Of a stretch of 6,599 bases of DNA, positions 1 to 6,266 are shown in pieces. This DNA is from Halobacteriales archaeon SW_10_68_16 (GTDB lineage Archaea > Halobacteriota > Halobacteria > Halobacteriales > Haloarculaceae). How positions within the stretch are numbered: the stretch's first letter is position 1; every line of letters begins with the position of its first letter. Both the position numbers and the translations under genes were made by a program. The stretch covers positions 20,050 through 26,648 of the forward strand of contig PXSG01000045.1 in the NCBI GenBank assembly GCA_003023485.1, in the 5' to 3' direction. The notes beneath the pieces are model-generated. The model was not told the DNA's origin. It saw only the letters and a program-made list of their open reading frames with translations, and did no database searches.

Positions 1-6
1 CCGGCC

Positions 7-13
7 AAAAAAA
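7..13 (-). terminator. Oligo-T terminator of the transporter operon
   Basis: Seven consecutive A on the plus strand read as seven T in the direction of the minus-strand operon, starting about 34 nt after the stop codon of the last permease. Archaeal transcription usually ends at such T tracts without needing a hairpin. A GC-rich CCGG-containing stretch (37-47) lies between the stop and the tract, but no convincing stem directly precedes the T run. The tract is the longest A or T homopolymer that I see in this very GC-rich window, which supports the call. Confidence 0.55.
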
Positions 14-47
14 CCTACCGCCGATGATACAAAGAGCCGGCCGCCGG

Positions 48-1097
48 TCAGTCCTCGGACTCGTAGTGGTCGCCGGCGGCGCCGGGCATCCGCGTCTTGC
101 CGACGAACGCGAGGATGACGAGCACGGCGACATACGGGAGAATGCCCACGAGAGTCGAGGAGATTTCGACGCCGCCGACGCGCTGGAGTTGCAACTGGAG
201 GGCGTCCAGCCCGGCGAAAAAGACCGACGCGCCGAACGCACCCACGGGGTTGTAGTTCGCCAGCAGGTAGGTCGTGATGCCGATCCAGCCCCGGCCCGCG
301 GTGATGGTCTCGCCGCCGCCGATGAACTGGCCGGCGTTCAGCGCCAGGCCGGCCCCGCCCAGTCCGCAGTAGACGCCCGAGATGAGGACACCGGCGTACC
401 GGACCTTCCGGACGCTCACCCCCGCAGTGTCCAGCGTCTTGGGGTCCTCGCCGCTGGCCTGGAGGGGCTTGCCGAAGGTCGTCCGGTTCAGCAGGTACCA
501 CGAGAACGGCACCGCCAGCAACAGCAGGTAGACGGGTGGCGTCGCACGGAACAGTGCCGGCCCGACCAGCGGCATCTCGACCAGCCCCGGGATCGCGACC
601 GGGTCGAACGTCCCCACGCTGGGGCTGTTGACCGCCTCCCAGATGATGATGCTCCCGAACGGGGCGAATCCGAGTGCGATCAGCCACACCGCCAGCCCGG
701 CGATGATCTGGTCGGCCTTGAAGTCGATACAGACGATCGCGAACAGCAACGCGACGGCCGTACTCGCGAGCACGGCGACCAGGAACGCCAGCACGAGCGC
801 GCCCGTCGTGTCACCCAGGAACCACAGCGCCGCGATGGCCGAGAACGCCGCGACGATCAACAGCCCTTCGAGGCCGATGTTGATGACGCCGGACTTCTCC
901 GCGAAGATGCCGCCCATCCCCGCGAAGGCGATGGGGACTGTCAGGCGGAGCGCCGACCGGACGTAGGAGGCGTCGAGCACCCCGAGGATGCCCACGCCGA
1001 GTTCCCGCACGCCCGGCAGGAGGATGGCAGCGAAGAATGCGAGGACGACCGCGCCCACCGCGACGCCCGCCCGGCGGTCGATGCCCGAGTCAGTCAT
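48..1097 (-). CDS. ABC transporter permease, BMP/nucleoside-type (NupQ-like), second subunit
   Basis: Integral membrane subunit of an ABC importer of the RbsC/LivH-like permease family (BPD_transp_2), 349 aa. It is hydrophobic throughout, with about eight to ten membrane segments. The family hallmark GIFAEKSGVINIGLEG lies near residues 63-78. A second conserved stretch, FGKPLQASGEDPKTL, lies near 208-222, followed by GRGWIGI near 268-274. The paired, shorter permease encoded last in the operon matches the position of NupQ/YufQ in Bacillus. I chose the ATG at 1097, not the GTG at 1109, because GGTGA and GGAGG directly precede it. This start overlaps the upstream permease stop by 8 nt, implying coupled translation. 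The C-terminus is short and acidic (HYESED). Substrate is inferred from the family as nucleosides. A related sugar is the alternative. Confidence 0.9.
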   Translation of the reverse strand: MTDSGIDRRAGVAVGAVVLAFFAAILLPGVRELGVGILGVLDASYVRSALRLTVPIAFAGMGGIFAEKSGVINIGLEGLLIVAAFSAIAALWFLGDTTGALVLAFLVAVLASTAVALLFAIVCIDFKADQIIAGLAVWLIALGFAPFGSIIIWEAVNSPSVGTFDPVAIPGLVEMPLVGPALFRATPPVYLLLLAVPFSWYLLNRTTFGKPLQASGEDPKTLDTAGVSVRKVRYAGVLISGVYCGLGGAGLALNAGQFIGGGETITAGRGWIGITTYLLANYNPVGAFGASVFFAGLDALQLQLQRVGGVEISSTLVGILPYVAVLVILAFVGKTRMPGAAGDHYESED

Positions 1098-2292
1098 CCT
1101 CCTCACCACCCTTCGTGCCGCCGTCGGCCGCGACGTCGGCCCCGCGGGAGCCGTAGCCCGCGCGGGCGCCGACCATCCGGAAGAACTCCGGCATCGCGAC
1201 GAAGAGGATGACGAACCCGCGCAACACCTCGACGAGTTCGGGCGGGACGCCCAGCGCGAAGTCGATCTGGATGGCGCCGCCCTTCATCGCGCCGAACAGC
1301 AACGCGGCGGGGATCACCCCGAGGGGGTTGTTCGCTGCCAGGATGGAGACGGCGATACCGTCGAATCCAAGCGGGGGCATGGCCGTCTGCCAGCGGTAGA
1401 GGATCATCAGGACGTACATCGCGCCGGCGACACCGCCGAGCGCCCCCGAGAGAGTCATGCTGGTGACGATGTTGCGCTCGGCGTTGACGCCGCCGTACTC
1501 GGCGGCCTCTGGTGCGAGGCCGCTCGTCCGGAGGTCGTACCCGAGGACGGTCCGCTCGTAGAGCAGGTAGACCAGGGCCGCCATGGCGAGCGCGAACACG
1601 AGCGCGACGACCGAGAAGCGGGTCCCGCTGATGGTCGGCGAGAGGCGGACGAACTCGGGGATCGGCGCGGTCTGGACGGCGTCCGTCGAGGGGTCGCCCA
1701 GGTGGTTGCGCACCAGGTAGAAGGCCACGCCCATCGCGACGAAGTTGAGCATGATTGTCGTGATGACCTCGTGGGCGTCGGCGTAGGCCTTCATCGCCCC
1801 CGGAATCGCACCGTAGAGACCGCCCACGACCGCTCCGACGAGCACCGCCAGCGGCACCACCACGAGCGTCCCGAAGATGGAGGCGGGGACGAGCGGCGCG
1901 ACCCAGAGGACGAACACCGCGCTGCCAAGCGCACCCAGGACCATCTGTCCCTGCGTGCCGATGTTGAACAGGCCGGCCCGGAAGGCGACAGCGACCGACA
2001 GGCCCGTAAAGAGGAGCAGCGTCGTCTCTTGGAGGGTCAGCCCGAGGTTGGTCGGCGACCCGAAAGCGCCCGTGAGGAGGGTGAGGTACACCTCGATGGG
2101 ATCGTAACAGAGGCCCGACCCCCCGAGGGCGAGTGCGGGGTCGCGGCAGGTCGCGACCGCACCCGAGAGGAAGACGATGGCGCCGCCGACGACGGCCGCG
2201 ACGGCGATGGCCGCGAGGCTGATCGCCAGCCGTTCGAGGACGGTCGCATCCACGAGTCGGTCGAGGTACCGTTCCAGTCGTGCCCTGTCCAT
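1090..2292 (-). CDS. ABC transporter permease, BMP/nucleoside-type (NupP-like), first subunit
   Basis: Membrane subunit of the same importer, 400 aa from the ATG at 2292. A charged N-terminal helix (residues 1-22) precedes the first membrane segment (about 23-45). Several more hydrophobic segments follow, and a hydrophilic, acidic Gly-rich tail occupies roughly 376-400. Family signatures are FRAGLFNIGTQGQ (104-116), the cytoplasmic coupling region ADAHEVITTIMLNF (171-184), GYDLRTSGLAPEAAEYGG (251-268) and GFDGIAVSILAANNPLG (309-325). The longer permease with an N-terminal extension corresponds to NupP/YufP, and it should form a heterodimer with the next gene product. The start is uncertain. 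A GTG at 2301 adds three residues, but GTGATC (2296-2301), complementary to the 16S rRNA 3' end, fits better as a ribosome-binding site for the ATG. The gene lies 18 nt after the ATPase stop. Confidence 0.9.
   Translation of the reverse strand: MDRARLERYLDRLVDATVLERLAISLAAIAVAAVVGGAIVFLSGAVATCRDPALALGGSGLCYDPIEVYLTLLTGAFGSPTNLGLTLQETTLLLFTGLSVAVAFRAGLFNIGTQGQMVLGALGSAVFVLWVAPLVPASIFGTLVVVPLAVLVGAVVGGLYGAIPGAMKAYADAHEVITTIMLNFVAMGVAFYLVRNHLGDPSTDAVQTAPIPEFVRLSPTISGTRFSVVALVFALAMAALVYLLYERTVLGYDLRTSGLAPEAAEYGGVNAERNIVTSMTLSGALGGVAGAMYVLMILYRWQTAMPPLGFDGIAVSILAANNPLGVIPAALLFGAMKGGAIQIDFALGVPPELVEVLRGFVILFVAMPEFFRMVGARAGYGSRGADVAADGGTKGGEEDD
1098..1107 (-). promoter_or_regulatory. Ribosome-binding site for the second permease
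   Basis: Read on the minus strand, GGTGA is followed immediately by GGAGG and then the ATG at 1097. Either element pairs with the haloarchaeal anti-Shine-Dalgarno (CACCUCCU), and GGTGA has the better spacing, 5 nt from the ATG. The site lies inside the last codons of the upstream permease (Gly-Glu-Glu-Asp-Asp), so it decides the start and suggests translational coupling. Confidence 0.6.
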
Positions 2293-2295
2293 GTC

Positions 2296-2301
2296 GATCA
2301 C
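2296..2301 (-). promoter_or_regulatory. Possible ribosome-binding site for the first permease
   Basis: GTGATC on the minus strand is fully complementary to GAUCAC at the 3' end of archaeal 16S rRNA and lies 3 nt before the ATG at 2292. The same GTG could itself be a start codon, but I see no Shine-Dalgarno-like motif ahead of it. The evidence is a short match only. Confidence 0.35.
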
Positions 2302-2310
2302 GCCACGCTA

Positions 2311-3942
2311 TCAGTCGTCGGTTCCAGCGGCGTCGGTCGCTCCCTGTGCCGTCTCCAGGCTCCGCTCGCGTCCGCTCGCGCGGTCGTAGTCGTCGGGGTA
2401 CTCGCCGGCCATCAGCAGGCCGACCTCCTCCTCGGTCACGGCGTCGGGGTCGACGATGTCGACGAGCTCCCCCTCGTACATCACCGCCATGCGGTCGGCG
2501 AGGCGCTGGACCTCCTCCAGTTTCGAGGAGGCCAGCAGGACCGCGACCCCCTCGGTCCGCAGGTCGAGCAGGCGGTTGTGGACGAACTCGATGCTCCCGA
2601 TGTCGACCCCGCGGGTGGGCTGGGAGGCGACCATCAGCGCCGGGTCGCGCTCGAACTCGCGGCCGACGACCATCTTCTGCTGGTTGCCCCCCGACAGCGA
2701 CCGGGCGGTCGCGGCCGGGTCCGCCGGGCGCACGTCGTACTCATCGATGACGCGCTCGACGAACGACCGGGTACGGTCCCAGTCGATGAGCCGCCCGTTC
2801 GAGAACTCGGGCAGCGTCTGCCCGCCGAGCAGTCCGTTCCGGAGGAGGTCGTACTCCAGGACGAGGCTCCGCTCCTGGCGGTCCTCGGCGATGTAGGAGA
2901 CGCCGGCCTCGACGCGCTCGCGCCGGGAGTCGTCGGTGACGTCTGCACCCTCCAGGACGACCGTCCCGGACTCGGCCTCTCGCAGGCCGGTGACGGCCTC
3001 GACGAGTTCCGACTGGCCGTTGCCGTTGACGCCAGCGATGCCGAACACCTCACCGGCCTGTACGCCGAAGGAGACGCCGTCGACGGCCCGTACGCCCCGG
3101 TCGTCGGTCACGACCAGATCCTCGACGGTCAGCGTCTCGCCGCCCCGTTCTGCGCGCTCGCTCGTGACCTCGAGCAGCACTTCACGGCCGACCATCATCG
3201 TCGCGAGGTCCTCGCGTGTCGTCTCGTCGGCCCGGACCGTCCCCACCAGCCGGCCGTCCCGGAGGACGCTGATCTCGTCGGCGGCCCGCAGTGCCTCCCC
3301 GAGCTTGTGGGTGATGAAGATGATGGTCTTGCCCTCGGCGACCAGTTCCTCGAAGACCTCGAAGAGCGCGTCGACTTCCTGGGGGGTGAGCACCGCGGTC
3401 GGTTCGTCGAGGACGAGGATGTCCGCCCCGCGGTACAGCGCCTTGAGGATCTCGACGCGCTGTTGCTCGCCGACGCTGATCTCCTGGACCCGCTCGGTCG
3501 GGTCGATGTCGAACCCGTACCGCTCTGCGAGTTCGCGCGTGTCAGCGACGGCCTGCCCTTCGTCGGTGACGAGGCCGAACCACTTCGTGGGCTCGACGCC
3601 CAGCACGAGATTCTCCGCGACGGTCATCGGGTCGACCAGCATGAAGTGCTGGTGGATCATCCCGATGCCGGCGTCGATGGCGTCCCGCGGGGAGTCGAAC
3701 TCGCGGGGCTGGCCGTCCACGTGGACGGTCCCCTCGGTGGGGTCGTACAGGCCATAGAGGATGTTCATCAGCGTGGTCTTGCCGGCGCCGTTCTCGCCGA
3801 CCAGCGCGTGGACGGTCCCGCGCTCGACCGCGAAGTCGACGTCGTCGTTGGCGACCACGCCCGGGAACCGCTTGGTGATCCCCTCCATCCGGACGGCGTA
3901 CTTCCCGCGAGCGCGCCCGGACGAGCCCTCCTCCCCGTTCAT
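2311..3942 (-). CDS. ABC transporter ATP-binding protein with two nucleotide-binding domains (NupO-like)
   Basis: Cytoplasmic ATPase of the importer, 543 aa, with two fused nucleotide-binding domains. The first is complete: Walker A GENGAGKT (49-56), Q-loop Gln98 in IHQHFML, signature SVGEQQ (156-161), Walker B ILVLDEPT (175-182) with catalytic Glu180, and switch His212 in FITHK. The second begins near 272. It has a degenerate Walker A, GVNGNGQS (304-311, Lys replaced by Gln310), a canonical signature LSGGNQQ (416-422), and a Walker B ending SQPTRGVD (440-447), with Gln in place of the catalytic Glu. One competent and one degenerate site is typical of YufO/NupO-type and sugar importers. The C-terminal tail from about 515 is acidic and disordered-looking. 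The gene starts 3 nt after the binding-protein stop with no clear Shine-Dalgarno, so coupled translation is likely and the lesion upstream could matter. Confidence 0.93.
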   Translation of the reverse strand: MNGEEGSSGRARGKYAVRMEGITKRFPGVVANDDVDFAVERGTVHALVGENGAGKTTLMNILYGLYDPTEGTVHVDGQPREFDSPRDAIDAGIGMIHQHFMLVDPMTVAENLVLGVEPTKWFGLVTDEGQAVADTRELAERYGFDIDPTERVQEISVGEQQRVEILKALYRGADILVLDEPTAVLTPQEVDALFEVFEELVAEGKTIIFITHKLGEALRAADEISVLRDGRLVGTVRADETTREDLATMMVGREVLLEVTSERAERGGETLTVEDLVVTDDRGVRAVDGVSFGVQAGEVFGIAGVNGNGQSELVEAVTGLREAESGTVVLEGADVTDDSRRERVEAGVSYIAEDRQERSLVLEYDLLRNGLLGGQTLPEFSNGRLIDWDRTRSFVERVIDEYDVRPADPAATARSLSGGNQQKMVVGREFERDPALMVASQPTRGVDIGSIEFVHNRLLDLRTEGVAVLLASSKLEEVQRLADRMAVMYEGELVDIVDPDAVTEEEVGLLMAGEYPDDYDRASGRERSLETAQGATDAAGTDD

Positions 3943-3945
3943 CGC

Positions 3946-5054
3946 CTACACGTCGTCCATCGTCGTGGGGACCTCGATGTCGCCGTCGACGATGCCCTGG
4001 CGGGTCGACTCGAGTTCGGACGTGATGTCGCCGGGGAGTTTACCCTCGAAGTCCTGGCCGATGACCACGCCGACGCCGTCCTCCGCGAGGCCGAGGTCGT
4101 TGACCTGGCCGCCCCTGAAGTTCCCCTCGACGACACCGTTGACCGACTCGAAGACCGCGCGGTTGACCCGTTTTATCATGGAGGCGACGATCACGTCGGA
4201 GAACTCCGCGGCCGAGACCGACTGGTCGTTGTCGACGCCGATGGCGTACCGTCCCTCCGACTGGGCGGCCTCGAAGACGCCCGCGCCGGTCCCGCCCGCG
4301 GCGTGGTAGACCACGTCGGCGCCGTCGTCGTACATCGAGGTGGCGATCTCCTGACCCGTGGCGGGGGGATCTCCGCGTCGGCGTGCTGGACGCCGGCCGC
4401 GTAGCCGGCCTCGAAGCGCTCAATGAGCGGGATTTCCTTGCCGCCGACGAAGCCGACCACCTTCTCGTCGGGGTTGGTCGACCCGCCGCCCTGGGAGTAG
4501 TCCATTCCGGTGACCATCCCCGCGAGGACGCCGACCTGGAACGACCCCTCGTGTTCCCGGAAGACGTAGTTGGCCACGTTGTCGATGAGGTTGCCGTCGT
4601 CGTCCTTGACGACCGCGTCGACGATGGTCCAGTTCTGGTCGGGGAACTCCTGGGCGTTCTCCAGCAGGTCGGTCGCCTGGACGAACCCGATACAGCAGAT
4701 CAGTGCGAAGTCCGGGTTGCTGGAGCGTGCGAACCGCCGCTGGAGTTCGCCCACGTCGCCCGGGGCGTCCGGTTCGGCGTTCTGGTAGGTGACGGCGAAC
4801 TCCGATTCCGCCTCCTGGACGCCCCGGTGGGCCATGTCGTTGAACGACTGGTCGCCCAGCCCGCCGGTGGCGTACACCATCCCGACGTTGATGTTCTCGC
4901 TGCCACCGTCGCCGCCGTCACTGCCGCCGCCGCCGCCATCGCCACCATCACTGCCACCGTCGCCACCGTCACCGCCACAGCCGGCGAGGGCGCCCGCCAC
5001 ACCGATCGAGCCGAGCCCTTTCAGCACCGTGCGTCGCCGTGGATTGTGGGACAT
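3946..5054 (-). pseudogene. BMP-family substrate-binding lipoprotein, frameshifted with an internal deletion
   Basis: Binding protein of the importer, PnrA/TmpC/NupN type, expected outside the membrane. Residues 1-26 form a Tat lipoprotein signal (RRRTVLKG at 6-13, lipobox LAGC with lipidated Cys26), followed by an Asp/Gly/Ser linker (27-52). The mature domain starts at INVGMVYATGGLGDQSFND, the family's N-terminal strand and ligand loop. The frame is good through Ile229 (codon 4370-4368), ending GYAAGVQHADAEI. It then shifts at a six-G plus-strand run (4363-4368) and would read 58 foreign residues to a stop at 4191. The true frame resumes at 4362 as ATGQEIATSMYDDGADVVYH and keeps the motifs AAGGTGAGV, GVDNDQS and SMIKRV to the TAG at 3946. 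The strand usually lying between (like YxGSFxDP) is missing, about ten residues. The ATG at 5054 fits the promoter and signal peptide. A sequencing error is possible. Confidence 0.85.
4899..4976 (-). repeat. Low-complexity Asp/Gly/Ser linker tract
   Basis: Twenty-six codons just after the lipobox Cys encode only Gly, Asp and Ser. The nine-residue unit GGSDGGDGG occurs twice (residues 33-41 and 43-51). At DNA level it is a degenerate repeat of GCC/GTC/ACC-type triplets on the plus strand. Such linkers are usual in haloarchaeal lipoproteins and hold the folded domain away from the membrane. The tract can change length by slippage or be miscounted in assemblies. Here it is in frame. Confidence 0.8.
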
Positions 5055-5077
5055 ACGGTACCACACGCACAATCTCA

Positions 5078-5085
5078 GTTTAAAA
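5078..5085 (-). promoter_or_regulatory. TATA box of the transporter operon, probably leaderless transcript
   Basis: TTTTAAAC on the minus strand is a strong match to the haloarchaeal TATA element in GC-rich surroundings. Its centre (about 5082) is 27 to 28 nt from the ATG at 5054, so the predicted transcription start is at or within a base or two of the start codon. That fits a leaderless mRNA, common in haloarchaea, and agrees with the absence of a Shine-Dalgarno motif before this ATG. The transcription start is inferred, not observed. Confidence 0.65.
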
Positions 5086-5205
5086 CCATCGGTGGCCCCG
5101 ATTTTTCCACGCTCAGAACGGCTCCTGTCCCCGCCGGAGCGCGAGTGCGGCTGGGTCGATGGTAACCGGCGCCAGTCCCTTGATGCCGCCGACGCATCCG
5201 ATACG

Positions 5206-5213
5206 CTTAAATT
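5206..5213 (+). promoter_or_regulatory. TATA box of the trpDF operon
   Basis: CTTAAATT resembles the haloarchaeal TATA element, with an AT-containing CGATACG just upstream where a BRE would lie. Transcription would start about 27 nt downstream of its centre, near 5236, leaving a leader of about 29 nt before trpD. A weaker alternative is TATAG at 5218-5222, which would give a leader nearer 20 nt. Confidence 0.55.
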
Positions 5214-5234
5214 GATGTATAGATTTGTTCATCA
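5213..5234 (+). promoter_or_regulatory. Imperfect dyad between TATA box and predicted trpD start site; possible operator
   Basis: Arms TGATGTATA (5213-5221) and TGTTCATCA (5226-5234) are inverted copies with 7 of 9 positions paired, including perfect outer TGATG/CATCA, around a 4-bp spacer. The dyad fills the gap between the TATA box and the predicted transcription start near 5236, where a repressor would block RNA polymerase. A dyad of this quality could occur by chance in this region, so the role is a hypothesis from position. Confidence 0.25.
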
Positions 5235-5253
5235 CAAGTCGAAAACGTACATT

Positions 5254-5258
5254 GGTGA
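5254..5258 (+). promoter_or_regulatory. Ribosome-binding site of trpD
   Basis: GGTGA is complementary to UCACC near the 3' end of 16S rRNA and ends 6 nt before the ATG at 5265. It supports that start and indicates a leadered transcript, in contrast to the apparently leaderless divergent operon. Confidence 0.55.
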
Positions 5259-5264
5259 CCCCAA

Positions 5265-6266
5265 ATGCAGGAGTACATCGAGCGCGTCACGGACGGCGAG
5301 GACCTGACACAGGAAGAGGCACGCGAGGCGGCGACGGCCGTCTTCGAGGAGGCGACGGAGGCACAGATCGGCGCCCTGCTGGCGGCGCTGCGGGCGAAAG
5401 GCGAGACCGAGACCGAGATCGCGGGCTTCGCGGAGGGGATGCGCGAGGCCGCCCGGACCATCGACCCCGACCGGGGGACCCTCGTGGACACCTGCGGCAC
5501 GGGCGGCGACGACTACGACACCATCAACGTCTCGACGACCAGCGCCATCATCGCCGCGGGCACTGGCGTCCCCGTCGCCAAGCACGGCAACTACTCCGTC
5601 TCCTCCTCCTCGGGAAGTGCCGACGTCCTGGAGGAGGCCGGCGTCACGGTCGACGCCGAACCGCCCGCCGTGGAAGGCCACATCGAGAGCGAGGGCATCG
5701 GGTTCATGCTCGCGCCCGTCTTCCACCCGGCGATGAAGGCGGTCATCGGCCCCCGGAAAGAGTTGGGGATGCGGACCATCTTCAACGTCCTCGGGCCGCT
5801 GACCAACCCCGCCGGCGCGGACGCACAGGTCGTCGGCGTCTACGACCCCGAACTGGTGCCCGTCCTGGCGCGAGCGCTGGCGCGCATGGACGTCGAGCGC
5901 GCACTCGTCGTCCACGGGTCGGGGCTGGACGAGATCGCCGTCCACGACGAGACGACCGTCGCCGAGGTCGACGGCGACGAGATCACCGAGTACACGCTGA
6001 CGCCGACCGACCTGGGCCTCGAACGGGCGGACATCGCAGAGGTGGCGGGCGGCCAGCCCGAAGAGAACGCCGCGGACATGCGCGCCATCGTCCAGGGCGA
6101 GGCCGACGGCCCCAAACGCGACATCATCCTCGCGAACGCCGGCGCGGCCCTGTACGTCGCGGGCGAGGCCGACTCGCTGGAAGCCGGCGTCGACCTCGCA
6201 CGGGAGACCATCGACTCCGGCGCCGCGGCGGAGAAACTGGCGGACCTGCGCGGTGTCGGGTCATGA
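5265..6266 (+). CDS. trpD: Anthranilate phosphoribosyltransferase
   Basis: Transfers phosphoribose from PRPP to anthranilate, giving N-(5'-phosphoribosyl)anthranilate and pyrophosphate, the second step from chorismate to tryptophan, in the cytoplasm. The protein is 333 aa, a normal full length for the family. A helical N-terminal domain (about 1-70) precedes the glycine-rich PRPP loop DTCGTGGDD (75-83) and NVSTTSA (88-94). KHGNYSVSSSSGSAD (106-120) is the next substrate loop, with His107 and Asn109 at the usual places. His154 and Arg164 in IGPRKELG contact anthranilate in characterised homologues. GPLTNPA (177-183) and the metal-binding Asp222-Glu223 in GLDEI complete the active site. The position after KHGN is Tyr, where most bacterial enzymes have Arg. 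The ATG at 5265 has a Shine-Dalgarno 6 nt upstream. The stop overlaps the next gene's start as ATGA. The operon likely continues as in haloarchaeal trpDFEG. Confidence 0.96.
   Translation: MQEYIERVTDGEDLTQEEAREAATAVFEEATEAQIGALLAALRAKGETETEIAGFAEGMREAARTIDPDRGTLVDTCGTGGDDYDTINVSTTSAIIAAGTGVPVAKHGNYSVSSSSGSADVLEEAGVTVDAEPPAVEGHIESEGIGFMLAPVFHPAMKAVIGPRKELGMRTIFNVLGPLTNPAGADAQVVGVYDPELVPVLARALARMDVERALVVHGSGLDEIAVHDETTVAEVDGDEITEYTLTPTDLGLERADIAEVAGGQPEENAADMRAIVQGEADGPKRDIILANAGAALYVAGEADSLEAGVDLARETIDSGAAAEKLADLRGVGS

Noticed and set aside
24..1211. Plus-strand open frame of 395 codons opposite the second permease
   Set aside because: It is compositionally biased (Arg/Asp/Glu/Gln-rich), has no recognisable motif and fully overlaps a clear permease gene.
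3946..4335. Independent small gene starting at the ATG at 4335
   Set aside because: It is the C-terminal half of the BMP protein. The matching frame extends upstream to 4362, and no well-spaced ribosome-binding site precedes the ATG.
4360..4372. Programmed ribosomal frameshift at the G6 run
   Set aside because: The protein family is not known for recoding, part of the conserved core also seems missing, and I see no pause structure. Mutation or sequence error is simpler.
988..4404. Very long plus-strand open frame (1138 codons) across the transporter operon
   Set aside because: It is antisense to four adjacent genes with clear family motifs. Its translation is rich in Arg, Asp, Gly and Val with no domain. 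GC-rich haloarchaeal codon use removes stops from the opposite strand.
5055..5072. Upstream TTG start (5072) for the binding protein
   Set aside because: It would add six residues before the Tat signal and lies between the TATA box and the predicted transcription start, so it is probably not transcribed.
5102..5106. T5 tract on the plus strand as a terminator
   Set aside because: No plus-strand gene ends upstream of it, because both flanking operons diverge from this region.
5121..5140. Possible hairpin GCTCC / GGAGC in the intergenic region
   Set aside because: The stem is five bases with a ten-base loop in GC-rich DNA. It is expected by chance and has no link to either promoter.
4383..5165. 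Plus-strand open frame of 260 codons over the binding-protein gene
   Set aside because: Its Ala/Thr repeats are the antisense image of the Gly/Asp linker, and the rest mirrors the BMP gene.
5232..5945. Minus-strand open frame of 237 codons inside trpD
   Set aside because: It is the antisense shadow of a highly conserved enzyme gene and has no promoter or motif.
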